Below the pieces are notes generated by a model that was not told where the DNA came from, did not search any database, and saw only the letters and a list, made by a program, of their open reading frames with translations. Below, piece after piece: positions 43,027 through 53,518 of a DNA stretch of 64,000 nt (position 1 is the stretch's first letter; every line of letters begins with the position of its first letter). The translations under genes and the position numbers were made by a program. This DNA comes from Marinobacter sp. CHS3-4. Lineage in GTDB: Bacteria; Pseudomonadota; Gammaproteobacteria; Pseudomonadales; Oleiphilaceae. Location: the NCBI RefSeq assembly GCF_030053415.1, contig NZ_JASGBJ010000002.1, positions 868,001 through 932,000 on the forward strand, read 5' to 3'.

Positions 43027-44790
43027 ATGCCGACCCCCTACGTATCCAGTCTCAGAATAAAAAACTTCAGATCGTGCTCGAATGTCGAAGCCCTTCTCTC
43101 GCGATTCACTCCGTTGGTGGGTTACAACAATGCTGGGAAATCCAATATTCTGACGTCACTCTCATGGCTTTTGCGAGGCAAACTCCTCAGCGAGCCTGAC
43201 TTTTTCGACTCGGAAGAGGAGATCTCTGTCGAGGGAATGATTGAGGGCATTACAGAGGAGACCTTACTCCGACTCCACGACAACCACCGCCTGCGTATTC
43301 AAGAGCGCCTCATTGGCGAAACCCTAAGGATTCGTCGACGTCAGCCAGCAGATGCCGAGAAAAAATCCGATGTGAGATTTGAGGTTTATAATCCTCAAAC
43401 TGATAATTTTGGGCCGCCACCGAATGGTCTTGAGGCAGGTATCAGTAGGCTGTTTCCTGAACCGATCAGGATTGGGGCAATGGAAAATGCTGCAGAAGAT
43501 GCGACCAAAGCCAAGACATCAAGCACCATTGGAAAACTGCTAAACGAGTTGAGCCAAGGAGTCCAGGCAGCGCACCAACTTGAAATTGGGGAACACTTGG
43601 AGGCCGTGCGGGGGTTTGTCGATTCCTCTGGCGCAAACCGCTTTGGCGCACTGTCGGAAATCGACGGAGCAATAAACGAGAAAATTAGCAACTTCTTTCC
43701 GGGTGTGGAAATCAAACTCCACTTCCCGGTACCGGACTTCACGGAGCTATTTTCAAAGGGCACAGTAAAGGTTTTCGAGGATGGGCACACGCCCCGAGAT
43801 TTCGAAAATTTTGGACACGGTGCCCAAAGATCGATCCAGATGGCACTCATCCAGTACCTCGCAGAAGTAAAGCAAACTGCGAACGTGCCGACGACGACGC
43901 TTCTGCTGATTGATGAGCCCGAACTGTATCTTCACCCCTTTGCGATTGAACAGATCCGAACAGCACTGCTGACCCTTTCTAAGCATGGGTATCAAGTAGT
44001 CTTCTCGACGCACTCTCCTCAGATGGTTACGGCACAGCACGCTCACCATACTCTGCTGGTCAGGAAAGAGGAGCGTCAAACACAAATTCGGAAGCGCTTG
44101 GAAGAAGCAATTCAGGATATTGAACCACGAGCAGATCATCAAATAACTCACTTATTCTCTCTAACCCAGTCTCACGCTTTTCTTTTCGCTGACAAGGTGG
44201 TCTTGACAGAGGGAAAGACAGAAAAGCTTTTGTTGCCGGCCCTGTATCAGTCCATGACCGGTAGGACTCTTGCTCAGGACCAAATAGCTCTAATCCCGGT
44301 GGGCGGAGTCGATAGTCTCGCCAAGTGCATCCGCATTCTTGACCACATGGACATTCCCACCATAGCTATTGCGGACCTCGATTATGGTTTCAGGGGTGCA
44401 ATCGATTCCGGCATGGTGGGCAATGAGAACCCGGCCCTGGTCAATCTCCGCACGCTTCTCCAAAACCTCGCGAACCAAAATCAGATGGCATTAGATCAAA
44501 ATGGCCTGCCATCCAAACGCAATAGCCCTGTATCGCCATCTAAGGCCTTCGAAATGCTTGCTGAACATGAAGAGGCACGACCGCCCATTGAGTCACTTCA
44601 CCAACAGCTTAAAAACAACAAAGTTTGGCTATGGCGAAAAGGAGCTATCGAACCTCACCTTGGGTTGGAGGGAAAAGGTCCCGCTCACTGGGCCAGCTTC
44701 AGTGGCAGACTTTCCAGAGATGGTTTCGAAGCAGTGTGTGCAGATCACCATAGTATTCGAGAGCTGTTCGACTGGATAAGGGAACAGTAA
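43027..44790 (+). CDS. OLD-family ATPase with TOPRIM nuclease domain
   Basis: 587 residues from the ATG at 43027 with AGAGGAAAA upstream. N-terminal ABC-type ATPase: Walker A GYNNAGKSN, signature FGHGAQRS, Walker B LLLIDEPELYLHP, H-loop STHSP. The C-terminal TOPRIM domain has VVLTEGKTEKLLLPAL (Glu) and ADLDYG (DxD). These are the parts of OLD/GajA-type nucleases, many of which are phage defence effectors. The partner would be the DUF262 gene 31 bp downstream rather than a UvrD helicase; no GajB is present. Confidence 0.85.
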   Translation: MPTPYVSSLRIKNFRSCSNVEALLSRFTPLVGYNNAGKSNILTSLSWLLRGKLLSEPDFFDSEEEISVEGMIEGITEETLLRLHDNHRLRIQERLIGETLRIRRRQPADAEKKSDVRFEVYNPQTDNFGPPPNGLEAGISRLFPEPIRIGAMENAAEDATKAKTSSTIGKLLNELSQGVQAAHQLEIGEHLEAVRGFVDSSGANRFGALSEIDGAINEKISNFFPGVEIKLHFPVPDFTELFSKGTVKVFEDGHTPRDFENFGHGAQRSIQMALIQYLAEVKQTANVPTTTLLLIDEPELYLHPFAIEQIRTALLTLSKHGYQVVFSTHSPQMVTAQHAHHTLLVRKEERQTQIRKRLEEAIQDIEPRADHQITHLFSLTQSHAFLFADKVVLTEGKTEKLLLPALYQSMTGRTLAQDQIALIPVGGVDSLAKCIRILDHMDIPTIAIADLDYGFRGAIDSGMVGNENPALVNLRTLLQNLANQNQMALDQNGLPSKRNSPVSPSKAFEMLAEHEEARPPIESLHQQLKNNKVWLWRKGAIEPHLGLEGKGPAHWASFSGRLSRDGFEAVCADHHSIRELFDWIREQ

Positions 44791-44821
44791 TGAGAAATCT
44801 TAGTCGTATAAGGAGTGCCTT

Positions 44822-46699
44822 ATGGACGCAGATGATCACCCGATAGAGACCATCTTTGCCGACACCCGCCGGTTCATGATCCCTCTATACCAGCGAAAGT
44901 ACCAGTGGGGGGACAAAAGACTGGGCCCTTTTTGGGAGGACATCGAGGCTAAGGCAACCGAGGTCCTTGAAGGCGAAAGCAGATTCCAGCATTACATGGG
45001 AGCTCTCATATTGGCGCCAGTTGGCGAAGGGGCCCAAATCGGTGTCACGCCAAAAGTCCAAGTGGTGGATGGACAACAGCGGCTGACAACATTTCAGCTT
45101 TTCCTTGCTGCAGTTCGGGAAGTAGCCAGAAAGTTTCAATGTGATGACATCGTTAAACATACTGAAGACTACTTATTCAACCAACTCAAGAGCAAAGACA
45201 AAGATCCGCTTACAAGATTCAAGCTAACCCCCACCCCTTCCGACAGACAAATATTTCACGACATACTCGATAACAATTACAGCGACGTCAGAGCAAAATA
45301 CCAGCACTTCTATTGGGGTTCGAAAGTCCCCAAAAACACAGACGCAAGGGCTCTACGGGCCTTCCACATTTTTTATGAAAAGGTGAGCACTTTTGCTGAG
45401 TTCGGGACGACTGACAGTGATGATGTCACCGGCTCAATGCTTGAGTCTGGAAACATCCCCTCAACCGATGTAGAAGAACGTCTAGAAGCACTTCTGAAAG
45501 CTGTTCTTAACCGAATGAAACTTGTAGTCATCACCCTCGGTGAGGACGACGATGCACAAGTTATTTTTGAAACTCTCAACTCTAAGGGCGAACCATTGCT
45601 AGCAATGGATTTAGTCCGAAATAATATTTTTCATCGAGCCGAACGGGAGGGGGCATCTGCAGATAACCTCTATCACGAGTTGTGGGATCCGTTCGACAAC
45701 GACTGGTGGAGAGAGCCAGCTCCTAACGCTCGTCCTAAAAGGCCGCGTATCGATCATTTCCTGGCTCACGTGCTAGCTGCCGAAACCGGAGAAAATATAT
45801 CATTGCGCGAACTTTACGCAGAGTATCGCGCCTTCGCGGTGCCAAAAGGAAAACCCCGCTTTGATGTGGTTGAACAGGAGCTCAGACTGCTTGAACGGTA
45901 TTCACCAGTCTATGAGACTTTGGAGGGGCGTAAAAAGTTGGATCACGATTTACACTGGTTGGGAAGAAAACTTGCAACTTGGCAGGTCACTACCGCTTAC
46001 CCCATAGCAATGCAAGTTGCAGCTTCAGGGCTACCAGGGGAGGAGCGAAAGAAAATCTTTGAACTGATCTATTCATACATTGTTAGACGGGCCCTATCAG
46101 GGCTCACTGCAAAAAACCTGAACAGGGTCTTCCAGTCCATTGCCGCGCACTTAGTGAGAAACGGAACCTCACTGGAAATGTTCAAAGGTTTTTTTGGCGA
46201 TAAAACAGGGGATAGCACCCGTTTCCCAAGCGACAGAGAATTTAAGAAAGGAATCCTCACACAGCCTGCTTATCAGATTGCTCCCGGCTCGCGAATTAAA
46301 GATGTTCTATGGGAGCTCGAAATGTCATCGAGGACAAACTTCGCTGAGCAGATCGAAATGCCGTCCGGCCTTCAGGTGGAGCACGTCATGCCCGTTCAAT
46401 GGGGGCAACAATGGCCTTTCGCGGAGGGAGAATTCTTAAGCACATATTCGGATGACCCCAGAGCTACATCACGGAATCGCATTATCCACAGTCTAGGCAA
46501 TCTGACGCTTCTTACCGGCGGACTAAATAGCTCCTCTAGCAACTGCAACTTTGGTGAGAAGAAAGCCAAGTATGGTCAGCATACAACTCTTTTTCTAAAC
46601 CGTTATTTCTCGGATCATGAAAATTGGGACGAAGATGCTATTGAAAGGCGGGGAAACTATCTTGCAGAAAAAGCAACAGAGATATGGAAAGGGCTATAA
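44822..46699 (+). CDS. DUF262-DUF1524 (GmrSD-type) protein
   Basis: 625 residues with a perfect AAGGAG before the ATG. The N-terminal DUF262 (ParB/Srx-like NTPase) shows IPLYQRKYQW and VDGQQRLTTFQLF. The C-terminal DUF1524 carries an HNH-type nuclease with VEHVMPVQW and NLTLLTGGLNSSSSNCNFGEKK. GmrSD-type enzymes cut glucosylated hydroxymethylcytosine DNA of phages. Here it sits in one operon with an OLD ATPase, an arrangement I do not recognise as a named system. Confidence 0.85.
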   Translation: MDADDHPIETIFADTRRFMIPLYQRKYQWGDKRLGPFWEDIEAKATEVLEGESRFQHYMGALILAPVGEGAQIGVTPKVQVVDGQQRLTTFQLFLAAVREVARKFQCDDIVKHTEDYLFNQLKSKDKDPLTRFKLTPTPSDRQIFHDILDNNYSDVRAKYQHFYWGSKVPKNTDARALRAFHIFYEKVSTFAEFGTTDSDDVTGSMLESGNIPSTDVEERLEALLKAVLNRMKLVVITLGEDDDAQVIFETLNSKGEPLLAMDLVRNNIFHRAEREGASADNLYHELWDPFDNDWWREPAPNARPKRPRIDHFLAHVLAAETGENISLRELYAEYRAFAVPKGKPRFDVVEQELRLLERYSPVYETLEGRKKLDHDLHWLGRKLATWQVTTAYPIAMQVAASGLPGEERKKIFELIYSYIVRRALSGLTAKNLNRVFQSIAAHLVRNGTSLEMFKGFFGDKTGDSTRFPSDREFKKGILTQPAYQIAPGSRIKDVLWELEMSSRTNFAEQIEMPSGLQVEHVMPVQWGQQWPFAEGEFLSTYSDDPRATSRNRIIHSLGNLTLLTGGLNSSSSNCNFGEKKAKYGQHTTLFLNRYFSDHENWDEDAIERRGNYLAEKATEIWKGL

Positions 46700-46730
46700 A
46701 TTTGAGCCCTACAGGATGTTATCTAACGAA

Positions 46731-46925
46731 CTAAATCGAATAGCTTCTGGCCGCATGGAACAGGATACGTTTCATGTCTTCTAGGCGGTCTCTGTCACTG
46801 TGCGCTAGGGTTTCGTTGGCCTTCCTGCTTTCCGCAACATATCGGCACAGGCCCGGCAGCTGATCAGTCCCATCCATTCCTCTTCGCAAAATCTCAGCTC
46901 GGCAATCTGCCAAAGCCCGGTGCTC
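46731..46925 (-). pseudogene. Possible gene remnant at the right edge of the island
   Basis: A short frame that reads like protein (RAEILRRGMDGTDQLPGLCR, DRDRLEDMKRILF) but has no ATG, only a TTG, and is bounded by a stop just upstream. It may be the tail of a host gene cut by insertion of the island, or a small unknown gene. The rest of 46926-47029 shows nothing. Confidence 0.3.
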
Positions 46926-47029
46926 CTAATGAGGGTAGCCGGCCGAAGTTGTTCATTGACTTCCAGGGACGAGGTCAGGAAGAGGTAGGCAAAGAATTAA
47001 TCCTGAGCACGCTAAGGTTCGGAAAGTTA

Positions 47030-48289
47030 TTACAACAACGCCAACACCAGCCCCTCTTCCCAACTGATCAACACCAACGTGAGAATGGTGGCCAGAAGAA
47101 ACGGCAGCAAAGCCCGGAAAATAGCCATCGGCGATGCGCCCGTCATGGCGGAAGAAATATACAGGCCCGCGCCAACCGGTGGCGTAAGCAGGCCAAGTAC
47201 CAGGGTCAGGCACACCACCACGCCGAACTGATAAGCACTGATGCCGAACTGGGCTTCCGCGATGGGCATAAGGATTGGCACCACCAGTATCAATGCGGCA
47301 ATACCATCGATCACCATGCCCACCAGCAGCAGGATGCCGACCACCAGCATCAGAAACATGAAAGGATCTGTGGTTTGTGCGGCGATCCAGGAGGCCGCGC
47401 TTTGGGGAATTTTTTCGAAGATGATCACCCAGCCGAATACGCCGGCGGCGGCGATCAGCATGATGACCATGCCGGAATTGAAGGCGGTCCGTTTCAGAAC
47501 ACCGAACAGGTTTTTGTATTTGAGGTCTTTATAAACGTATTTGCCAATCACCAGCGCACCCAGTGAGGCCAACGCAGCGGATTCGGTGGGCGTGGCCAAT
47601 CCGGTAAGGATACCGCCGATGATGATCAGCGGGATAAGCGCTGCCGGAATGCCCATTAGGAAATACTGCTTGGCCTGTTGGCGCGTTGGCCATTTGCCCT
47701 TCGGATACTGGTATCTGAGGCCGAGCAGGCTGATGGCGATAAAAAACAGGAAGGACATGACCAGCCCAGGAATGATGCCAGCGATGAACATGTCCGCAAT
47801 CGGCACCTGGGCCAGAACGCCAAACAGCACGAACAGCATGGACGGCGGGATAATGGGCGAGAGTAATCCGCCGGCGGCCGTTATGGCGGCGGCGTAGGGC
47901 TTTTCGTAACCGTCCTTCTCCATGGCAGGCACCATGGCGCGGGACATCATGGCGATCTGTGACGCCGCAGAGCCCATAATGGCCGCCATCATCATGTTGG
48001 CCACCAGGTTGATGTACGCCATGCCGCCGCGAAACCCGCCTACCAGGATGCGCGCCAGGTTCACCAGCCGGCTGGTAAGGCCACCTTCATTCATCAATTC
48101 CCCGGCCAGCATGAACAGGGGTATCGCCAGCAGCCCATAGCTCTGGATGGCGCCGAATAGTTGCTGCAGGTAGGAATCCAGCAGCACGGTATTACCCGAA
48201 TCGTAGATATACCAGAGCGCCGTCAACGCCAGTACCAGTGAGATCGGCACCGCCAGAAACAACAGAACGGCGAAGACAACCGCAGTCAT
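47030..48289 (-). CDS. dctM: TRAP transporter large permease
   Basis: 419 residues, about 11-12 hydrophobic helices, with the family's MLAGELMNEGGLTSRLV, PPSMLFVLFGVLAQV and TPPVGAGLYI motifs. It is the sodium-coupled channel subunit of a TRAP uptake system. Start overlaps the DctQ stop by 4 bp. The substrate is unknown. Confidence 0.92.
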   Translation of the reverse strand: MTAVVFAVLLFLAVPISLVLALTALWYIYDSGNTVLLDSYLQQLFGAIQSYGLLAIPLFMLAGELMNEGGLTSRLVNLARILVGGFRGGMAYINLVANMMMAAIMGSAASQIAMMSRAMVPAMEKDGYEKPYAAAITAAGGLLSPIIPPSMLFVLFGVLAQVPIADMFIAGIIPGLVMSFLFFIAISLLGLRYQYPKGKWPTRQQAKQYFLMGIPAALIPLIIIGGILTGLATPTESAALASLGALVIGKYVYKDLKYKNLFGVLKRTAFNSGMVIMLIAAAGVFGWVIIFEKIPQSAASWIAAQTTDPFMFLMLVVGILLLVGMVIDGIAALILVVPILMPIAEAQFGISAYQFGVVVCLTLVLGLLTPPVGAGLYISSAMTGASPMAIFRALLPFLLATILTLVLISWEEGLVLALL

Positions 48290-48831
48290 GTCATACCCTC
48301 ACTCTGTTCCGGGGCGGTCTCGGAATTAAGAAGGTTGGCCAAGCCGTGAATGGTCAACGTGATCGACAGAATGGGCAGCACCATCCACACCCAGAACTTC
48401 TTGATACCCAGGGTGCTGGTGTTTTCCGCGTACATGAAGTTGAAGGTTTCCGCCTGGAAGCTTTGCAGGTCGAACCCCACCTGATACAGCGTGACCGGGT
48501 CGTACCAGCGCCAGCTTAACCAGGCCAGAATGCCGCCAAACAGCAGCACCATCAGGTCGCTGATTTTCGCCAGTACGGTTCGGGTTCCCCCTTTCACATA
48601 CTCGGTCAGCAGATTGACGGCAACGCTTTCCCGCCGCTTGAGCAACACGGATGTCGCGAAGAAGGTCATCCAGATCATGCAGTAGATCGCCAGTTCATCC
48701 ACCCAGTAGATGGCGTAACCGGCAGACCGGGTGACGATGTTGAGCAGGATCAGCAGGGTCACCGCACCGGCAAGCGATGCGGCGATGACAGCTTCAATGC
48801 GTGCGACAAAATCCGATACAGCTTTCAGCAT
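48286..48831 (-). CDS. dctQ: TRAP transporter small permease
   Basis: 181 residues with four hydrophobic helices and the DctQ signature WVDELAIYCMIWMTF. The small membrane subunit couples the binding protein to the large permease. Encoded 15 bp after DctP and overlapping DctM by 4 bp, so all three are one operon. Confidence 0.92.
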   Translation of the reverse strand: MLKAVSDFVARIEAVIAASLAGAVTLLILLNIVTRSAGYAIYWVDELAIYCMIWMTFFATSVLLKRRESVAVNLLTEYVKGGTRTVLAKISDLMVLLFGGILAWLSWRWYDPVTLYQVGFDLQSFQAETFNFMYAENTSTLGIKKFWVWMVLPILSITLTIHGLANLLNSETAPEQSEGMT

Positions 48832-48846
48832 GGTGCGTCGCCCGGA

Positions 48847-49860
<1,014 letters not shown>

Positions 49861-49938
49861 TCAATCGATGGCTTCGAAAACTCAATCCCGAACCATACCC
49901 TAGAACGGCGCAGTTTTGGATATTTCCAATATCGCAAC

Positions 49939-49975
49939 AAAAAAGGCAGACCAGTTTTTAACTGATCTGCCTTTT
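49939..49975 (-). terminator. Terminator downstream of tRNA-fMet
   Basis: On the minus strand AAGGCAGATCAGT/ACTGGTCTGCCTT forms a long stem followed by TTTTTT, 5 bp past the tRNA. It also has an A-run on the other side. Confidence 0.85.
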
Positions 49976-49980
49976 CTAAT

Positions 49981-50057
<77 letters not shown>

Positions 50058-50175
50058 TCAAACTGGTTGTTGCCGGGTTGCCCCGATCAACGTGCCACGC
50101 ATGGTAAGGATCGGGGTGGGCTGTGTCAAAGACCTTTTCGGAAAATTTCCGATTTTTCTGAAACTTACCGTTCCG

Positions 50176-51543
50176 CTATCGTTCAACGATGGCGGTCACA
50201 CCCTGCCCTCCGGCGGCGCAGATGGAAATTAGACCGCGACCACTGCCATTTTGTTCCAGGATTTTTGCGATCGTGGCCAGAATGCGTCCGCCGGTGGCCG
50301 CAAACGGGTGGCCGGTGGCCAGGCTGCTGCCTTTGATGTTCATTTTGCTGCGGTCGATGCTGCCCAGTGGTTTGTCCAGGCCGAGCTTGTCTTTACAGAA
50401 CGCCGGATCTTCCCAGGCTTTGAGGGTAGACAGAACCTGTGCGGCAAAAGCCTCGTGGATTTCGTAGAAATCGAAATCCTGCAGGGTCAGGCCAGCCTTT
50501 TCCAGCATCCGGGGCACGGCGTAGGCCGGGGCCATCAGCAGGCCTTCTTTTTTGTCGACAAAGTCTACAGCGGCTACTTCGCTGAAGGTCAGGTAGGCCT
50601 TCACTTCCATGTTGTTGGCTTTGGCCCACTCTTCGCTGGCCAGCAGTACGCAGGAGGCACCGTCGGTCAGCGCGGTGCTGTTGGCGGCGGTCATGGTGCC
50701 GTTTTCGCGGTCGAAGACCGGCTTGAGCGTGGCGAGTTTTTCCAGCGTGGTGTCCGGGCGCAGGATGTTGTCTTTGGTCAGTCCCGCCAGTGGGGTCATC
50801 AGGTCGTCAAAGAAGCCTTCGTCGTAGGCGGCCGCCAGTTTCTGATGGCTTTCATAGGCGAGCTGGTCTTGCTCATCCCGCGGTATGCTCCAGTCTTTGG
50901 CCGTGATCTGGCAGTGTCCACCCATGGACAAGCCGGTTCTGGGCTCGCCGTTTTCTGGAATGGACGGGGCCAGATGCTTGGGGCGGAAGCGAGAGATGGC
51001 TTTCAGTCTCTCGCCCGCAGTCTTCGCACGGTTCAGGTCCAGCAGGATTTCCCGCAGGCCTTCGCTAACGCCAATCGGCGCATCGGAGGTGGTGTCGGTG
51101 CCGCCAGCGATACCCACATCAATCTGCCCAAGCGCGATTTTGTTCGCCACCAGAATGGCGGCTTCCAGACCGGTGCCACAGGCTTGCTGAATGTCATAGG
51201 CCGGGGTTTCGGGTGCCAGGCCGCTGCTGAGAACCGATTCGCGGGTCAGGTTGAAATCCCGCGAGTGCTTGATCACCGCGCCGGCCACGACTTCGCCCAG
51301 GCGCTGGCCCTGCAGGCCAAAACGATCCACCAGGCCACGCAGGCTGGTGGTCAGCAGCTCCTGGTTGCTTACCTTGCTGTAGGCGGTGTTGGAGCGGGCA
51401 AACGGCACCCGGTTGCCACCAAGGATGGCCACACGGCGAACGCCCTGGCTGCCAGCCGACGTCTTTTTCGCGGTGCTGCTAGACTTGGTGGTCTTCTTTG
51501 CCGCTGTGGTTTTCTTTTGAGTGGTTTTCGGAGCCTGTGCCAT
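50176..51543 (-). CDS. Acetyl-CoA acyltransferase (thiolase, FadA2/FadI-like)
   Basis: 455 residues. The thiolase core has nucleophile C122 in QQACGTGL, His-site in EIHEAFAAQ, GHPFAATGGR and the second Cys in SICAAGGQG. It splits 3-ketoacyl-CoA or condenses acetyl-CoA. The first ~34 residues are unusual: a Lys/Thr/Ala/Ser-rich, histone H1-like tail before RRVAILGGNRVPFAR. Divergent from the FabG4-type reductase. The thiolase/FabG4/MaoC trio matches the HtdX-FabG4-FadA2 set of mycobacteria. A basic tail of this sort could bind nucleic acid or granule surfaces; that is inference. Confidence 0.9.
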   Translation of the reverse strand: MAQAPKTTQKKTTAAKKTTKSSSTAKKTSAGSQGVRRVAILGGNRVPFARSNTAYSKVSNQELLTTSLRGLVDRFGLQGQRLGEVVAGAVIKHSRDFNLTRESVLSSGLAPETPAYDIQQACGTGLEAAILVANKIALGQIDVGIAGGTDTTSDAPIGVSEGLREILLDLNRAKTAGERLKAISRFRPKHLAPSIPENGEPRTGLSMGGHCQITAKDWSIPRDEQDQLAYESHQKLAAAYDEGFFDDLMTPLAGLTKDNILRPDTTLEKLATLKPVFDRENGTMTAANSTALTDGASCVLLASEEWAKANNMEVKAYLTFSEVAAVDFVDKKEGLLMAPAYAVPRMLEKAGLTLQDFDFYEIHEAFAAQVLSTLKAWEDPAFCKDKLGLDKPLGSIDRSKMNIKGSSLATGHPFAATGGRILATIAKILEQNGSGRGLISICAAGGQGVTAIVER

Positions 51544-51707
51544 GATGTCGTCCTACCTGTCGAATGATTACGTTGGTGTGCAGTCTAGCGCTAACCCGGT
51601 CTGGCTCATTGGCATTGTTGACATCTGCCCTGTGGCGTTGAGTCAATTCAAAGCCGGATCAATTCTTTACTCTATAGCCCTTATTCTTGTCGCAGAAGGA
51701 AAACGCT

Positions 51708-53114
51708 ATGTCTGATCTTTATCTCAGATTCGTCAATACACCGGTTGGCAAAACCGCCGCTCAGTCGCTGGGTCTGCCAGCGCCGGTGCCGCTGAAACGC
51801 TGGAAGCGCAGCGACCAGCCATTTGTTGAGGGTAACGTGCTGGTTGGCGCTGCTGACGGCGCCAAGGCCATCGCCAACCTGGGCCAAACACTCAGCGCAA
51901 GCCCTGCGAAGCTGTTCCATGCCAGTGATATTGCCACTCTGACGGATTCCGCCAAGGCAGGCAACAAGGCCAAGCCACTGTCTTTGGGCGGCGAGATCGA
52001 AGAGCGCTTTTCTGCCCTGGTGTTCGACGCCACCGGTATGAAAGACACCACAGACCTTCGCGCCGTTTACGACTTCTTCCACCCCACCATTCGTAAACTG
52101 GCTGCTCAGGGCCGTGTCCTGGTGATTGGCCAGGAGCCGTCCAGCTGCCGCTCACCGGCCAAAGCAGCGGCGCATCAGGCGCTGGAAGGCTTTGTTCGTA
52201 GCGTTGCCAAGGAAATCGGCAAGAAAGGCGCCACCGCCAACCTCTTGTGGCTGGCCCCGAGCGCTGAAAAGGCATTGGACTCCAGTGTTCGCTTCTTCCT
52301 GTCATCCCGTTCGGCCTACGTCTCTGGCCAGGTGGCCAGAATCGGTAAGACCGCTGACGCACCGGCTACCAGCCCGGCCGCCCCGCTGACCGGCAAAGTG
52401 GCCCTGGTCACCGGCGCCTCACGCGGGATCGGCGCGTCCATTGCGGAAACGCTGGCTCGGGACGGCGCCACCGTGATTGGCCTGGATATTCCACCAGCCA
52501 TGGACGAACTGCAAAAAGTCACCGACGCAATCGGCGGCAAAGCCCTGAGCTGCGATATCACCAGCGACACGGCACCTGCCGAGATTGCTGACTTCATCCA
52601 GAAGCATTTCGATGGTGTGGACCTGGTGATTCACAACGCAGGTATCACCCGCGATAAAACCCTGGGCAACATGCCCGAGCATTTCTGGGACATGACCATT
52701 GCCGTGAACCTGACGGCGGAAGAACACATTGACGAGGAGTTGATGAAGCGCGAGCTGCTGAAGGAAAACGGCCGCATCGTGTGCATTTCCTCCATCAGTG
52801 GCATCGCCGGTAACTTTGGCCAGACCAACTACTCCACCGCCAAGAGCGGCGTGATTGGGTATGTGGAAGCCATGGCCAAGCAGGTGAAGAACGGCGTCAC
52901 GATTAACGCGGTGGCACCGGGCTTTATCGAAACCCAGATGACGGCGGCTATGCCGATCACCATTCGCGAAGCCGGGCGCCGGATGAACAGCCTGTCGCAA
53001 GGTGGTTTGCCGGTAGACGTGGCCGAGACCATTGCCTGGTATTGCCACCCTGCCTCAAACGGCGTGAACGGCAACGTGGTTCGCGTGTGTGGCCAGTCGC
53101 TGATTGGTAAGTAA
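51708..53114 (+). CDS. High-molecular-weight FabG (FabG4-type) 3-oxoacyl reductase
   Basis: About 468 residues from the ATG at 51708 with AAGGAAAA upstream. The first ~220 residues are a degenerate Rossmann-like domain. The C-terminal SDR core begins GKVALVTGASRGIGASIAETLA, with NAGITRD, CISSIS and YSTAKSGV as the active set. The double-domain layout and size match mycobacterial FabG4 (454 residues), which prefers NADH and longer-chain CoA substrates. Divergent from the thiolase; the MaoC gene lies beyond the tRNAs and the AraC gene. Confidence 0.9.
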   Translation: MSDLYLRFVNTPVGKTAAQSLGLPAPVPLKRWKRSDQPFVEGNVLVGAADGAKAIANLGQTLSASPAKLFHASDIATLTDSAKAGNKAKPLSLGGEIEERFSALVFDATGMKDTTDLRAVYDFFHPTIRKLAAQGRVLVIGQEPSSCRSPAKAAAHQALEGFVRSVAKEIGKKGATANLLWLAPSAEKALDSSVRFFLSSRSAYVSGQVARIGKTADAPATSPAAPLTGKVALVTGASRGIGASIAETLARDGATVIGLDIPPAMDELQKVTDAIGGKALSCDITSDTAPAEIADFIQKHFDGVDLVIHNAGITRDKTLGNMPEHFWDMTIAVNLTAEEHIDEELMKRELLKENGRIVCISSISGIAGNFGQTNYSTAKSGVIGYVEAMAKQVKNGVTINAVAPGFIETQMTAAMPITIREAGRRMNSLSQGGLPVDVAETIAWYCHPASNGVNGNVVRVCGQSLIGK

Positions 53115-53218
53115 GCATTGGGGGCTGGGCGTGCGCTGGCGTTGCAAAACGTTGGCGCATGCCAGATAACCTGCTGAACAAGCGCAGGAAACCACAGACA
53201 TCAGGTACGGGAAAAAAA

Positions 53219-53294
53219 TGGTGGGTGGTACTGGGATCGAACCAGTGACCCTCGCCTTGTAAGGGCGATGCTCTCCCAGCTGAGCTAACCACCC
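53219..53294 (-). tRNA. tRNA-Val (UAC)
   Basis: 76 nt with encoded CCA. Acceptor GGGTGGT/ACCACCC, D-loop TAGCTCAGCTGGGAGAGC, anticodon loop CTTACAA, T-loop TTCGATC. Confidence 0.93.
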
Positions 53295-53317
53295 GGGAAT
53301 AATCGAAGAGATAAAAA

Positions 53318-53394
53318 TGGCGGAGCGGACGGGACTCGAACCCGCGACCCCCGGCGTGACAGGCCGGTATTCTAACCAGCTGAACTACCGCTCC
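53318..53394 (-). tRNA. tRNA-Asp (GUC)
   Basis: 77 nt with encoded CCA. Acceptor GGAGCGG/CCGCTCC, anticodon loop CTGTCAC, T-loop TTCGAGT, 23 bp from tRNA-Val and probably co-transcribed with it (Asp first). Confidence 0.93.
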
Positions 53395-53518
53395 GCGTGG
53401 GCCGTCACGTCAACGCATTCAGGGGTGTGAATGCTCTGTGACAACGAGGGCGCATTATAAAGAGGCGGCCTGCCATGTCAACGATTTTTCTGAAAAAACT
53501 TCGGCGATGTCCGCCTGT

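Noticed and set aside
37375..46925. Prophage or integrative element
   Set aside because: No integrase, transposase, structural phage gene, tRNA edge or direct repeat could be seen around the defence island.
50251..51567. A 438-codon open frame antisense to the thiolase
   Set aside because: It mirrors the codon bias of the real gene, has no domain sense, and the thiolase motifs are beyond doubt.
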